64,000 nt of DNA. It comes from Psococerastis gibbosa. Taxonomy: Eukaryota > Arthropoda > Insecta > Psocodea > Psocidae. This document shows positions 44,739 to 55,534 of the stretch, in pieces. Location of the stretch: the NCBI GenBank assembly GCA_963971405.1, contig OZ020485.1:39429469-39493468 (forward strand), given 5' to 3'. A model generated the notes under the pieces. The model had not been told where the DNA came from, ran no database searches, and saw only the letters and a program-made list of their open reading frames with translations. Each line of letters starts with the position of its first letter. The stretch's first letter is position 1. A program made the position numbers and the translations under genes.

Positions 44739-46113
44739 CGGATGCTCCACTTTCTTCAGCAATCCTTTCTTCATGTTTGGAATTATACTCGTTCCAGAGT
44801 CTGATTTTGGATCTTTCAGCGGTCCATTCACATCACTAAACTTTCTTTTGGCACTTATTAGCTTATCATAAGCACTACTACCGTAGTCAACACTCTTAGC
44901 ACCGTCAATCATTAGAACATTTCTTACACTATTTGGAACACTGTATAACTCTTCTTGTTGTCCCTCTTTCAGAGCTTTAGCAGATGAAGAGGAAGATGGA
45001 AGAGAATGAGAAGTGTAGCTATTGCTGGCAGATTCGAGAGAAGACGATGAGTAGTCTCGTTGATGATGGACAAAAGATAAACTTGGGGATAGCGATCGGT
45101 CCTTACTGCGCTCAGTATCTCTATTACTTTTACTAAAAGCACTCTCCGCTTTGACCCTTTGAAACAACTTAAGGCGCTCAGCAAGTGACTCCAAACTACT
45201 GCTGCTTGTTGCAGCATAGATATCTTTAAACCCACTACTGCTAGATGAGCTATATGTTTCTTCTTTCGTTGAGTGAGGGCTGCATAATATAAATTCTCCT
45301 TTAACTTTTGGAGGATTTGCCAAAAGGTGCAAACTCTTCTGGACAGATTCAGAAACACTTAAAAGGACGTCTTCTACTGGGACTTCGTTCTTTTGGTTCA
45401 TTACATGGGTAAGAAAGCTTGCTAAATCTTGAAGAACGACTTGAGTATGGTGTGCTGAATGTTTTCCACGATCTACAGTGCTATCTGGTGTGCCGCCTTT
45501 CCCTTTACTGCTTTGTCCGATTCTATAAACCTTTCTATTCTGTTTTTCGAACTGAATCGCAAAGCACTCCTCCCAACTATGTTGATATTCTCGTCTTGGA
45601 AGCTCATCTGCCAATTCATTGAGGAACTGAATTCGAAAATTCGACGTTCCTGGGAATTTTTCGCTGTATTTATAGATGAAATTGATGGGGTCAGTAGACC
45701 CATTGTGCACAGGTACGTGAGATATCGGTTGTTGACAAGAATCACATCGGGGCCAAATCGTTGGCGGTATAGAGACATCAAGCTTTCCCTCGGGAATGGT
45801 AGTAAGGTTTGGAGCTCCGTTTGCACAACAGGCGCCTTTGATATTTTTGGGTCGTCTTTTAATGCTAGAATAATTGGCAGCAAGGACATTGTCAATGAGA
45901 TCATTGGCTTTTTCGCGTTTTTTACGGTCCTGCTTCGTACGTTTCTCTCGCTTTGGCAGTGCGTCACATTCTGTACAACTACCACTATCTGAAGACGAAT
46001 TGCCGCGACTCTCATAGCCGGAACTAACAGATTTACGGGGAGAGTCTTGGCCACCAGCTTTTGCCACCTGCTCCACAGGTGCACTGCCGTCATCGCTGTA
46101 GAGCGGATTCACT
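44733..46113 (-). CDS. Large internal exon of an unrecognised Ser-rich host protein
   Basis: This is an open frame of 460 codons bounded by splice signals. The acceptor is TTTGTTTACAG just above 46113, and one base of the exon completes a split codon. The donor is TAT|GTAAGTAC at 44733/44732, in phase 0; translation would stop ten residues beyond the donor if unspliced. Residues are counted from the exon start. There is a Ser/Gly/Asp segment with SVSSGYESR (about 29-37), a Lys/Arg-rich run PKREKRTKQDRKKREK (54-69) that could be a nuclear localisation signal, Cys pairs CTEC (47-50) and CDSC (124-127), a more ordered part (about 130-265) rich in aromatic and charged residues, and long Ser runs from about 275 to 420. 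I see no signal peptide, membrane segment or known catalytic motif. I do not recognise the family. A scaffold or regulatory protein is only a guess. Open frames on the other strand and frame here are shadows. Confidence 0.82.
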
Positions 46114-46135
46114 CTGTAAACAAAGACATTAATAA
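46112..46135 (-). promoter_or_regulatory. 3' splice site of the large exon
   Basis: The minus strand reads TCTTTGTTTACAG before the exon base A and then GTG AAT CCG. The tract is short but pyrimidine-rich. A second AG two bases later is a weaker alternative. Upstream, the frame becomes hydrophobic low-complexity sequence typical of intron read-through. Confidence 0.7.
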
Positions 46136-46283
46136 TGATGAACATCATTTTTTAGGGATATTTCAGAGCGTCGGTAATGTTTGGGTTTCATTTCCACCTT
46201 GTTACAGACTAACAATAGTTGCTTGCAAGCTCAAATCCAAAATATAATCATGCCTACGACCAATCTGTATCATGTTAAAGTAG

Positions 46284-46458
46284 CAGCAGCCTGATTGTGG
46301 CGACTATAATACCGGTATTTATTTAATCCCCTGGTAGTAAAAATGTAAACAAGATAATTTTGTAATGGAAAGTGCTATTCAAAATTTGTTTGTTTACAGT
46401 TATAATCCTACGGTATTTATTTAACCCCGGTATTATAATCGCCTCGATCAGGCTGCTG
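46284..46458. mobile_element. MITE-A copy in the intron upstream of the exon
   Basis: Ends are CAGCAGCCTGATTGTGGCG and the reverse of CGCCTCGATCAGGCTGCTG; arms carry ATAATACCGG and TTAAT/TTAA..AAATACC. A hairpin of about 80 bp per arm would form in the pre-mRNA. Confidence 0.87.
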
Positions 46459-48011
46459 GTATACAAAGAGGGATATATAATATTGTACAAGACGGTACCC
46501 AGGAATTTTGAGAGGGGAGAGGGGTATCAGTCAATAGTACAATACTCGTATAAAATGTAGTAAAATTGTAGACTTTGTATCCTTGTAACTGCAAACTGAG
46601 CGGCCCGGGAAAATACAGATAAAATAGGTGCGAAACATTGGGGTTATTACGCATTTAGACAACAGACGGGTTTTGCATTTGCATTTTGCAGGAAAACTAT
46701 TTGGGTCAAAACCTAAATATTGTACAATTATAGTAGTAGAGCTTATTTTACATACAAGAAACACCTATTTACCACAGTTTAATTTCTAACAAGTTACATA
46801 TTTGTGGACGGGATAAGCACGGTACCCATTGCAACTTGTCTAAAGTCATAGCAAGTTTCTAATGCTTAGTGCCCAATCCTTGAGGGATGTATCACATAAC
46901 ATCGAACATAATCAGAAGATAGGTTTGAATTCTCCTCGCCCAGTGTTTCTCATCAGGAACGTTATTGCGACCCAAAATTCTGCTCCTCGTGGGTTTGTGA
47001 CCCACCACTGTTTTATCTTCAAATTTTTAATAAGAGCCAACTAACATCAAAGTATATAATAAAACGAAATACATCAGTTATTTATATAACAATTATTACA
47101 GTTTTAATTTTTTTAAATGCAATTCGCTAAGTGAAATTTGGACATATACAGTATATGCCTCTGAAACTAATTTTGTAATTCTTGGCTCTACAGACGACAA
47201 AGCAACTCGAATGTCTCCACATACGTGGTACTTTACAATATTTGACTCGGTGTCTTCGCGACACAATCTGTTATATTAGAACGGCCATTTAGCCCTTCTT
47301 CTCTGTCATTGGGACTTCTATGGCGGAGCAGCTTCGTGGTCTATTTATTTACATCCTTCCTCTTGAACCGGCTGATTAGTGTCAGATTTCGCGCCAACTC
47401 ATCGCTCTCATCTCAAGTGAAGTCACCATCGCTCTAATTCCTGTAATGAGCGGCATTGAGCAACTTGTTGAGCAAGTCGGAGTGCTCCCGGGGTTTTTGG
47501 CCCCCGTTGACCCCGCGTCCCTTAGAGCTAATTCCCCGGTGACGAGACAATGCTAATGAAACGCACCAAGCACTGGTTCGTGCTTAAGAGTTAAGACTAT
47601 TAATAACACCGTACGATATAATCTTAATTCTTATCAAACAACACTTAGCACATGTAAAATCTAAACCATGGTAGTTTTTTCTGTCAACAAATTAGCCACA
47701 ACTCACAATAGTGATAAACATTATCCACATTATTCTTTTAAATTACAGTACGAAATTACGGGTACAAAGTAAGAAATCTGAGGTACCGTACCTACCTATA
47801 GGCTCTCGTTCTTAATTAATTTAGAAAAAGCCTGTGTGTAAATGTAAGTGTATGAGTGGCGGATTTACCAAAAGGCAACTGAGGCAAATTCCTATATCAA
47901 TCCGTGCGCTCATACCGTACATTAAAAATGTTTTTGTGCATATTATGTAAAAAAAATATCAGAAATTAGGAACAAGGGCAGAGACTATACCGAACATTTC
48001 CAAATACGCTC
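46459..48011. other. No recognisable gene
   Basis: Upstream of the exon on its strand, so probably intron. No second exon could be supported. A GC-richer patch lies at 47440-47560. Confidence 0.35.
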
Positions 48012-48176
48012 CAGCGGCCCGATCATGGCGATAATAATACGGGGGTTAATATAATACCCCGGTATTAAAAATGTAAACAAGATAATTTTACAATGGAAAG
48101 TGCTATTCAAAATTTGTTTGTTTACAGTTTTAATCCCAAGAGTAATTTATTACCAATCGCCATGATCGGGCCGCTG
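48012..48176. mobile_element. MITE-A copy
   Basis: CAGCGGCCCGATCATGGCGAT at the left and its exact reverse at the right; the core is AATGGAAAGTGCTATTCAAAA. One of the best-preserved termini in the family. Confidence 0.9.
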
Positions 48177-48206
48177 AAGGATGTAACTGCGCTACTTTTA
48201 TTGTAT

Positions 48207-48794
48207 CTGCGGCCCTACTATGCCGTTTAGAATTGAATGAATCAATGAATGAATGAATATATTTTAGTACGATACAATGAGAAAATATATACAATATAAC
48301 AACAATTTATAAAAATCACGCCACTGGGCAAATGCACATAGTTGTGGGGTTAAAATGTAAACAAAACAATTTTGAATAGCACTTTCCATTGTAAAATTAT
48401 CTTGTTTACATTATTGTTATCCCGGGCCTTAAACCTGGCTATTCACGAGGGCTCCAAACGGACGCGCGCCAAGACAAATGGCGCGTCCTGTTCCATTTAG
48501 ATTTTAGCGTTAGCGCCATTTAGAGGGGTCATCACGACTACGCTGAACCTGTCACTCCAAATCTTTCAAATGGTACAGTGTAAAAGTACCTCTTCCATAT
48601 CGTCACACTGTACAATTTGAAAGATTTGGAGCGACTGGTTCAGCGTAGTCGTGATGACCCCTCTAAATGGCGCTAACGCCAAATGGAACAGGACGCGCCA
48701 TTTGGCTTGGTGCGCGTCCGTTTAGGCCCTCGTGAATGGCCAGCTTAAGACTAAAAATAATCGTCATAGTAGCCGGTGCCCAGTAGGCCCGCTG
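48207..48794. mobile_element. MITE-A copy carrying two insertions
   Basis: Starts CTGCGGCCCTACTATGCCG, has the usual core at 48345-48425, and resumes with GACTAAAAATAATCGTCATAGTAG after the TTAA hairpin (48433-48744). A second insert of about 110 bp (48231-48340) begins with AATGAATGAATGAA and looks like an inverted retroposon tail. Confidence 0.8.
48433..48744. mobile_element. TTAA-flanked hairpin MITE (piggyBac-like)
   Basis: 312 bp that fold almost completely: arms of about 140 bases with ATTCACGAGGGC, AACGGACGCGC, GCGTTAGCGCCATTTAGAG and CATCACGACTACGCTGAACC. TTAA flanks both sides (48429-48432, 48745-48748). The sister MITE-A copies have a single TTAA at this point (CCCAGGTTAAGATTAAAA), which proves the duplication. 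TTAA specificity is the hallmark of piggyBac-like transposases. Non-coding. Confidence 0.9.
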
Positions 48795-49194
48795 ATGTGA
48801 ATCCTATCGGATTATTTTTCAAAGTTGACCTACCTGGTTATAGCATAGATATGAGTGTCAGCATGTGAGCTGGACAGTTCAGGCAAAGCAGCTAGAGGGT
48901 CCTGCGTGACTGTCGGCGGGTCCGAAGTCTTGTGTGGTGCGCCAGACAGGCACTGGATCATTCTTAGGTGGGCGAGTCCTCAAATCCCCGGTAGGGACTC
49001 ATTGGAAGGTATCTGTAACCCCAAAAGATTTACATTTCAACAAAAAGTATAGGGAGTGCTAAGTAACAATCAATTTCTCCGAAGAAAATATATTGGACGT
49101 TACATGAGACCGAGTAGTGCAAGCGCCAATCATGCGGGCGTCACCAGGAGGGAGTAGGAAAAACATTATTTAGCATAAGTTCATTTCAATAGTC
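48795..49194. other. No recognisable gene
   Basis: Unassigned sequence between a MITE and a retrotransposon end. Confidence 0.35.
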
Positions 49195-49199
49195 GTGCC

Positions 49200-49420
49200 C
49201 ATTTTCTTCTTCTTCTTTTTCGCTTCTTCTTCCTCTTCCCTCTTAGTCCCGCGTGCGCAGCGTGAGGGGGTCGCCCCGGACCCATTCTTATACTCGGCCC
49301 GGTTGGACGCTAACGCCTTCAGCTCGGCCATTGTTTTTGCTCTTGCTCGGCGAGTAATTCAATTCTTTCCTGGAGGGTTGTCCTTGGTCTGCCAATGGGT
49401 CTTCTACCTTGTGGCCAATT
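49200..49420 (-). pseudogene. Non-LTR retrotransposon C-terminal fragment (lineage F)
   Basis: One minus-strand frame includes EQEQKTMAELKALASNRAEY, followed by a (GAAGAA)n-rich tail at 49205-49240. Relatives are at 57605-57740 and 58735-59026. Stops and frame changes mark it as dead. Confidence 0.72.
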
Positions 49421-49448
49421 TTCACTTATAATAATACAATAACATCCA

Positions 49449-49525
49449 GCGGTCCTACTATGGCGATTAGTATTAACTTACTCCTGGGGTTAAAAATGGA
49501 AACAAAACAATTTTGAATAGCACTT
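49449..49525. mobile_element. MITE-A, truncated half
   Basis: CAGCGGTCCTACTATGGCGATTAGTATTA, then GGGGTTAAAAATG.AAACAAAAC and GAATAGCACTT, after which the sequence departs. The right half is lost. Confidence 0.82.
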
Positions 49526-50267
49526 GATGGTAATTGGTAGTTAGAGGGCCAAAACCATAGTATTTGGTCAATTTATGCCATTTTGGAAAAAATGCTCTAA
49601 TTGAGATCGGCTGTTTCTCGCGGTTACTATTAAGGGTAGGAAATGTTTATACATGCTTAATTGTAGCAAATTTGATGCTCTGCAACTTTGAATCATACTT
49701 TTTGGTCCAAAACCATTTAGTTTAGAAGTTATGAGTGAAAACCTGAAACAAGTCGGAAAATTTTGAGGTTCCAGTGCAGCCTATGCCCGGTCCAATGCAC
49801 GAGGGATGACCTATGGCAGGCCAACAGTGCTGCCTACGACTTCACCCGATTTTGGGATGTTCGCCTGGACACGAAAAAGTAAAGTAAGTTTGAGGTTTTC
49901 ATTGGGGCGATGGTTCCCTTTGAAACCCTGACGTCACGAATATGCACTTAAGTCTTAGAGCCATACGTTCAGTTAAAGTTCTAATGGTACCTGTACCATA
50001 GAATAGGTATCTAAGAAGACAATGTCCATTTGCCAATGAAAATAATAGACAGTGATATGTAGGCCGGCATGGAGCGTTATTCAAAGAGGTATGGGTGTGG
50101 CGGGAATTACCAAATATTATAATAACACCTTCCCTCTATCCATTAAGTACGACACTTGATTCGCTTATATAATACAAAAGCTGACAGAAAGACAGAGTGT
50201 CGCCCGAACAGCGAATTTTTAGAGTCAGGTCAGTGAGTGTATAGTAGAACTTGTCAATGAAGGAGTC
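49526..50267. other. No recognisable gene
   Basis: Unassigned sequence; no shared repeat found. Confidence 0.35.
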
Positions 50268-50623
50268 CAGGGGGGACGGATCCAGCCCATTTCGGGGGGG
50301 GGGGGGATTAGTTGTGGGTGAAAATAGGAAAAAAATGAAAGAAAGAAAATTGTCTTTATTTCCCATATGGGCGAATTTTGGGCCTTTCGGCCCACTCTTA
50401 TAATTAACCCATAATGTTAAATTAGATATTACACAATGCTTTTATTTACCATATAAAAAATGTACAAATTTAACTGAATTAAAAAAGAAAAAAGGTAAAT
50501 ATATACAAAAAAATGTAACTGCAACATGTGTAGTATCGCTTAAATCAGAGCGTAATAAATTAACTTACAATAGATTTACCAAATTGGGGGGGGGGGCAGC
50601 TACCTCCTCTGTATCTGTCCATG
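50268..50623. mobile_element. hAT-G MITE, subfamily 1, interrupted
   Basis: The left half (50268-50334) and right half (50521-50623) match 2879-3052. Flanks TGAAGGAG (50258) and TGAAGGAC (50624) agree at 7 of 8. The insert between them is a REP-J retroposon. Confidence 0.82.
50335..50520 (-). repeat. REP-J retroposon inserted in the hAT-G MITE
   Basis: On the minus strand the end reads AATAAAGACAATTTTCTTTCTTTC, a polyadenylation-like signal and TTTC tail like that of REP-G. The same end occurs at 57212-57285. CCTTTCGGCC is shared. No reading frame. Confidence 0.62.
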
Positions 50624-51270
50624 TGAAGGACCACCATTCATGAATTATTCGACAAAATAGGATAGGCCGTTGAGCGGTTGTGATGTAATGGGAACGTAAA
50701 GCTATGGGGCCACAATGCGCAATAATTGGCTATGATGAGAAGTCTTGTATGTACACAAGGGAAACATCAAGCTCTTTTATTGTACGATTACAAATGCGCT
50801 GAGTGCCTGCATAATTCTTTGTTAATGGGCCTTAAAGAGAGTCCTATTTGAATATTGTTCCATGTGAATGGGATTACAAATACAGTATAATGAGTACTCG
50901 CCCTCCTGCGGTTATAAAAGACCATATAGCGGCGTTGTTTGTGAGTATAATATTAAATGATTACCAGCATCACCCGTTGACAATCATATAATGTTTATAT
51001 TGTTATAATGCGCAGGCTTGTGATTTGCAGGGTCAAGTGCATGGCAATGCACCTTTCCGTCGCGATTTGTTGATAGTTAATTAAATAGTTATTGTATATT
51101 CTGTACTATAAATATATATACTGTATGTGTGGATGTATAGTACTATACTATATTAGGTGGCAATAATTTTTATTTCATTAATTTTAATTTCAAAGGTAAT
51201 TTATTGACAAGAAAATCAAAATGAGCTTTAAATTATTATACTGATTATATTACAAATACATAGGGTTGGG
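50624..51270. other. No recognisable gene
   Basis: Unassigned AT-rich sequence. Confidence 0.35.
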
Positions 51271-51451
51271 CAGGGACGGTTTCAGAAAAAGTTTTCGGGG
51301 GGTGGGGGGGGGGCGGTGGCCTGAAAAATATCGCGTTTCCCTTACTTGAGCAATAATTTTTCCTCATTTCCTTCAAAAGTCCATTATATCTAGTATAAAG
51401 CAATTTCTGTTGGGGAGGGGGGGGGGGCGACCGCCCAAGGATCCGTCCCTG
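51271..51451. mobile_element. hAT-G MITE, subfamily 2, perfect 8-bp TSD
   Basis: The element is 181 bp, CAGGGACGGTTTCAGAAAAAG to GGATCCGTCCCTG, flanked by GGGTTGGG at 51263-51270 and 51452-51459. It shares CCTGAAAAATATCGCG and TCATTTCCTTCAAAAGTCCAT with 58753-58934. G-runs lie near both ends. Confidence 0.93.
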
Positions 51452-51519
51452 GGGTTGGGTACACCCAGGAAAAATGTTTTCATTACTGTATGTCGTGCCT
51501 CCAACCTCGACGATGAGGT

Positions 51520-51770
51520 TCTACCAGTCAGTCTACGTGCTTGTCGAGTCCTGGTCACCTCTGATTTAATCGTGTGACTTTACCATGCTCCCCCCAAATG
51601 GTTCGGAATCCACTATAATCAGGAGGTCAGTCAACTCCCCTTTCCCTCGAGGTGAAAGAGTCTGCCCTTAGGGTGCCTCAAGTTAATAAGCAGACTCAGT
51701 CCCCCCGCCAGTTTAACAGGGTTGCTTAATGCAGAAATGCTGAAAGCAGGCGTTGGAAACAACAACAATT
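51520..51770 (+). mobile_element. SINE-3, long variant, 5'-truncated
   Basis: Contains AATGGTTCGGAATCCACTATAATCAGGAGGTC as in the short form, then GCCTCAAGTTAATAAGCAGACTCAG, AACAGGGTTGCTTAATGCAG and an (AAC)n tail. Confidence 0.72.
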
Positions 51771-51783
51771 CAATTTGAAAGTC

Positions 51784-51915
51784 CAGCAGAGTGCGACTAT
51801 TTTTACTCTTAATCTGGGATTACAAATGTAGAAAATTTTACACTGGAAAGTGCTATTCAAAATTCTTTTGTTTACATTTTTAACCCCTAGAATAAGTTAA
51901 TACTAATCGGGATAT
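51784..51915. mobile_element. MITE-A copy, shortened
   Basis: CAGCAGAGTGCGACTATTTTTA at the left, then the core AAAGTGCTATTCAAAATTC and TTTACATTTTTAACCCCTAG. The right end stops after AATCGGGAT. Confidence 0.78.
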
Positions 51916-51937
51916 TAATTTATAGTCTAATAAGTTA

Positions 51938-52057
51938 ATCTGGCTGTTCAAAATGTAAACAAAGCAATTTTAAATAGCACTTTCCTTTCTAAAACTATCC
52001 TATTTACATTTTTAATCCCAGGTTAACTTAATACTAAACGTCATAGTAGACACACTG
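51938..52057. mobile_element. MITE-A copy, shortened, next to the previous one
   Basis: Begins at GGCTGTTCAAAATGTAAAC, with TAGCACTTTCC and ATTTTTAATCCCAGGTTAA, and ends CGTCATAGTAGACACACTG. Only 22 bp separates it from the preceding copy. Confidence 0.78.
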
Positions 52058-52655
52058 CCGATACTACGCCAACTAGTTTACGAGTATGACGTGATCGCAG
52101 TAACCTAATTCTGTTGACTGGTTTCTGCTAACCGATTTCCCTTGAACTTGAACGTGGCAAATAAATTACTGAATCAACGTAAAGATGCGTGGTAGTAGTA
52201 TACTATAATTAAATTATGTAATGACTCTTTCGTCACTGAACAAGCGAACGAGTTCCAGAATGGCCGGAAGTGCAATCAAACACGTTTCGGCAATGCCTTG
52301 CGGAGTCTCCAGCAGGTACGGAGAGACTACACGGTTTCATTCAACTGTAAATTACTATGCGTGCTACACATACCCGAACTTGGCTCAGTCATACATACGC
52401 TTGTTACATTGCGTCAGTGGTAAGCTAACTAAGTTTGTCTCAGCTTGTCCATTATCGCTTGCAGCCGGTAGAGATTTAGCATACATGGAGGACAGTTTAC
52501 CAATGCCCACAAAACAGAACAGTACAATTCCAAAAATCAGTGGCGTATGCATATGGGGGGGGGGGTGGAACGACAGTAAAGTAATTTACAAACAAAACGG
52601 TCAAAATCGAATAAGTCGAGATCAAATAAAGAAGAAATTGTGGATATCATTAGCC
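52058..52655. other. No recognisable gene
   Basis: A 168-codon open frame (52221-52727) runs from here into the next MITE. It ends in Gly-runs encoded by the G-tract, so it is most likely spurious. At 52539 CAGTGGCGTATGC plus a G-run looks like another hAT end without a partner. Confidence 0.4.
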
Positions 52656-52844
52656 CAGGGCTGTAATTTCAATATTTTTCAGCTGGGGGGGGGGGGGGGC
52701 GAGATGACAATTACTTTGCATTTATAAACAATCTTTACAGTTACACAAGGATTTCCTCGTTAGTTAGGTAATATCATATTTTTTGCCAATCGCAGGGGGG
52801 GGGGGCAATTGACATCCCCCCCCAGACCCTAAACGACGCCCCTG
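52656..52844. mobile_element. hAT-G MITE, subfamily 3
   Basis: 189 bp from CAGGGCTGTAATTTC to ACGACGCCCCTG. Flanks CATTAGCC and CTTTGGCC (6/8). It shares GACAATT, a G-run and GGCAATTGAC with 43608-43777. Confidence 0.8.
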
Positions 52845-53869
52845 CTTTGGCCTACACATAAATGCTCAGGAAGACATTCCCCAGAACAGACCGTGTCGTT
52901 ATGCCATGTCTGCTGTTATATATTCCATGTGTCTACAGAATAAATAAATAAGGACAACAACAAACAAACTAAACGGAAAACGGTTTCTCGGAATTAAATT
53001 AACGGGTTAATCGTCGAACGAGGCATCCTATTATCTGCCATCCTTCAAAAAAATAACTATCACCCAACGAGTGTTTTTTCAATGCATAATAATTAATTTG
53101 TACATGAAACATACAATCGAAGAACCGAAGAAACCGTGTTCAATTTCTTCCAGTCGAAAAGAGTCCAAAATGACCCATAACAAAAGCGTATAGCCGACAA
53201 AGGCTTACTAATACACAGAGATCCTGCCATGAATTATTAATAATACGATAGGTAGTGAGTGCGCTGACGGCGCGGGGAGGTTCCATCAGGGGTCACGTGG
53301 GTCAAGTTATTTAAAGGGTAGAGGCACAAGGTTACCGAAGAAGGCGTGGCCTCTCTCACAATACCCTGGTCCCTGGGTCCGTTCACATAGCCGAATTTCA
53401 CAGAACCGGGATTGGCCCCCTCCTGCCAAGGCCCCCCACCAACACCTTCTTTAAGGAGGGACCCGATGTGCTGAGATGAATAATGACTGTTGATTTAGAA
53501 GTAACAAGATAATTATAAAGGTTGAGATTAGTCTTCAGGGCTTTGTTTTACGTATTTCACAATTATTAATCCCATGTTATTGTGAATCTTCCTAAGGTCC
53601 GTGAGAGACCATGGCCTGTTTGTTTTATTGGTGTCAGCCATTACAGCCACTGCCTTTAATGGCGTTTTGCATTGGGAACTAACTGAAATCTACATAAAAT
53701 CATTTTCAATTCTCCGGTGCCGCATTTAAATTAGCTATGCACACACTATAGTTGATGCGTTGATGAACCCTGCTACCTTAATTTGTTAATATCAGCAAAA
53801 TACAAAATAGTTATACCTTGCCTTAATATCACTGGGGTCGGATCCGAAATCCGAATTAGGCAGTGACAG
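52845..53869. other. No recognisable gene
   Basis: Unassigned sequence without repeats that I could match. Confidence 0.35.
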
Positions 53870-53884
53870 CTACCCATCTCCCTA

Positions 53885-54510
53885 GCCGGCCGCCTTACCA
53901 AGTTGAATCCAGCGGACCAGAGCAAGTTCAAAGATGCAGATAACTTGGTAGTGTGTACAGTGCCGGTGAGGCGCCCATTCCACCGACCGGCTAGGGCTAT
54001 TTACAAAAACGGTGACGTGGTAACAGACATTCAAGACTTAGGTGGCGTTTCCACCGACCTCGCATTGCAGAATGCAAATGACATAGACGGAAATTAGAAT
54101 TTTTCTTTTTATAGAAATCTATTAAAATGTTTGTACTTAACATATCCCATGACGCCATTTTTTAATTTTTGTTTGTTTGTTTGTGATTTTACTGTATGAT
54201 CATTGATCAATTTTAGCTATGGCATAGAGGAAAATAAACATTTCCGTCAATTCTGCAATGCGAGGTCGGTGGAAACCCCGCCTAAGTCTTGAATGTCTGC
54301 TACCACGTCACCGTTTTTGTAAATAGCCCTAGCCGGTCGGTGGAATGGGCGCCTAAGGAAACATGGTAGGACTTGTCCTGGTCACCTCCGAACTAATCGT
54401 GTGACTTGACTGTGTTTCCCAAGTGGTTCGGAATCCACTATAATCAGGAGGTCCCCTGTCCTATGGGCCCATACCGTGGCCTGGGACTGTGTCCAACCAT
54501 ACTACTACTA
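53885..54510 (+). mobile_element. SINE-3 copy with 15-bp TSD, split by a MITE-C
   Basis: Starts GCCGGCCGCC and ends in (TAC)n. CTACCCATCTCCCTA is duplicated at 53870-53884 and 54511-54525. It is split at CAGTGCCGG by MITE-C (53970-54353); with that removed it is about 240 bp. Confidence 0.92.
53970..54353. mobile_element. MITE-C (PIF/Harbinger-like) nested in SINE-3
   Basis: 384 bp, ends GGCGCCCATTCCACC and its reverse. Flanks are TGA (53967) and TAA (54354). The uninterrupted SINE-3 copies at 9578 and 44391 read CAGTGCCGGTAGGGAAAC here, which fits a 3-bp TWA-type target duplication. TWA targets with GG-starting TIRs are typical of PIF/Harbinger. Non-coding. Confidence 0.9.
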
Positions 54511-54594
54511 CTACCCATCTCCCTAGAGTGAGTCGACCCGACGCGAATCTAGTGGAACTAGAGCCAGTACCTGAATCAATATTCTAAGCAAATC

Positions 54595-54725
54595 ACTGGA
54601 CAACGGACAATCTTCTTCTTCTTCATCTCTCTCTGCAGCTTTGACCTGATCGTCAACACTCCTCCAGTTGTGTCGGGTTTTTACGACGCTGCACCATCTA
54701 CGGACTTCCAACTCGTGGATTTCTC
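54595..54725 (-). pseudogene. Lineage D retrotransposon tail fragment
   Basis: The minus frame has RRWCSVVKTRHNWRSVDDQVKA followed by a GAAGAAGAAG tail. It corresponds to the NRDDWRSVVEQAKAH block at 10761. Decayed. Confidence 0.75.
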
Positions 54726-55534
54726 ATTGACACCTCCAACGGTTTCGTGTACTTGCCTGTATTCGTCTTCCCCTCATTCTTACTATGTAGATTTTACTCG
54801 GCATGTGGTCTTATGACATTCTTACAACATTCAGACGTTGCGCTTTTATACAGCGGGTAATGTCTTCTCCATTGAGTATTGCGGCGGATACTCCACGTTT
54901 GTATGCAACATTCGCTATGGCTCGTTAGCGTTCGTCATCAATGCCGGTACAGCGAGTGGTCAATCGATCCGCGGATGCTTCAGAACTGGGTCCCTTGACT
55001 TTGCAGACGCCTATTGCACGTAAAACGTTCAGTAAAGGCCACATGGCTGTATCTAAATAGGCATCGCGAATTCCTCAAGAGGTCGATGCCGGTGATGCGA
55101 TGGGACATAAGAAGAAGCGGACATCCGAACGCAGTGAGTCAAGGTCAGGTGGGAGAAAGTGGTTGGTCCGGAAAGGGCGTTCGGGTATTACATTATGCCG
55201 GCTACCGACACCTACTTCCGAGCATGCACATACGGCGCATACACTCGTCTGGGCTCGTGGGATCGCAGACTGAGATGAACCGCCAAGAGTTGAAAGTCCC
55301 TCGACGAGTTGCATTCTATCAGCGGTCAGATTAAAACACGCCCACACGCAGCAGGAGAGAATAGTTGACAAGGCACTGAGCAGCTAGATAGATAATCATA
55401 CTTGAGTACATTAGCTATACGGCGAATTCCTTCAGGTAAACGGCGCTCGCTATGAATTCGTTGATCGTCACCTGTACATTAGTTATTCTAGGAATAAAGA
55501 GCATACGAATGCTTATTCCCTTCTTATTCTTTTA
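54726..55534. other. No recognisable gene
   Basis: Unassigned. A 106-codon frame at 55014 has no motif. Confidence 0.35.

Noticed and set aside
45459-46093. Long frames overlapping the host exon (45459-45992 plus; 45473-46093 minus, other frame)
   Set aside because: They are shadows of the 460-codon exon, which has the splice sites and the biased composition.
52221-52727. 168-codon open frame
   Set aside because: It runs through two G-tracts giving poly-Gly and into a MITE; composition is not protein-like.
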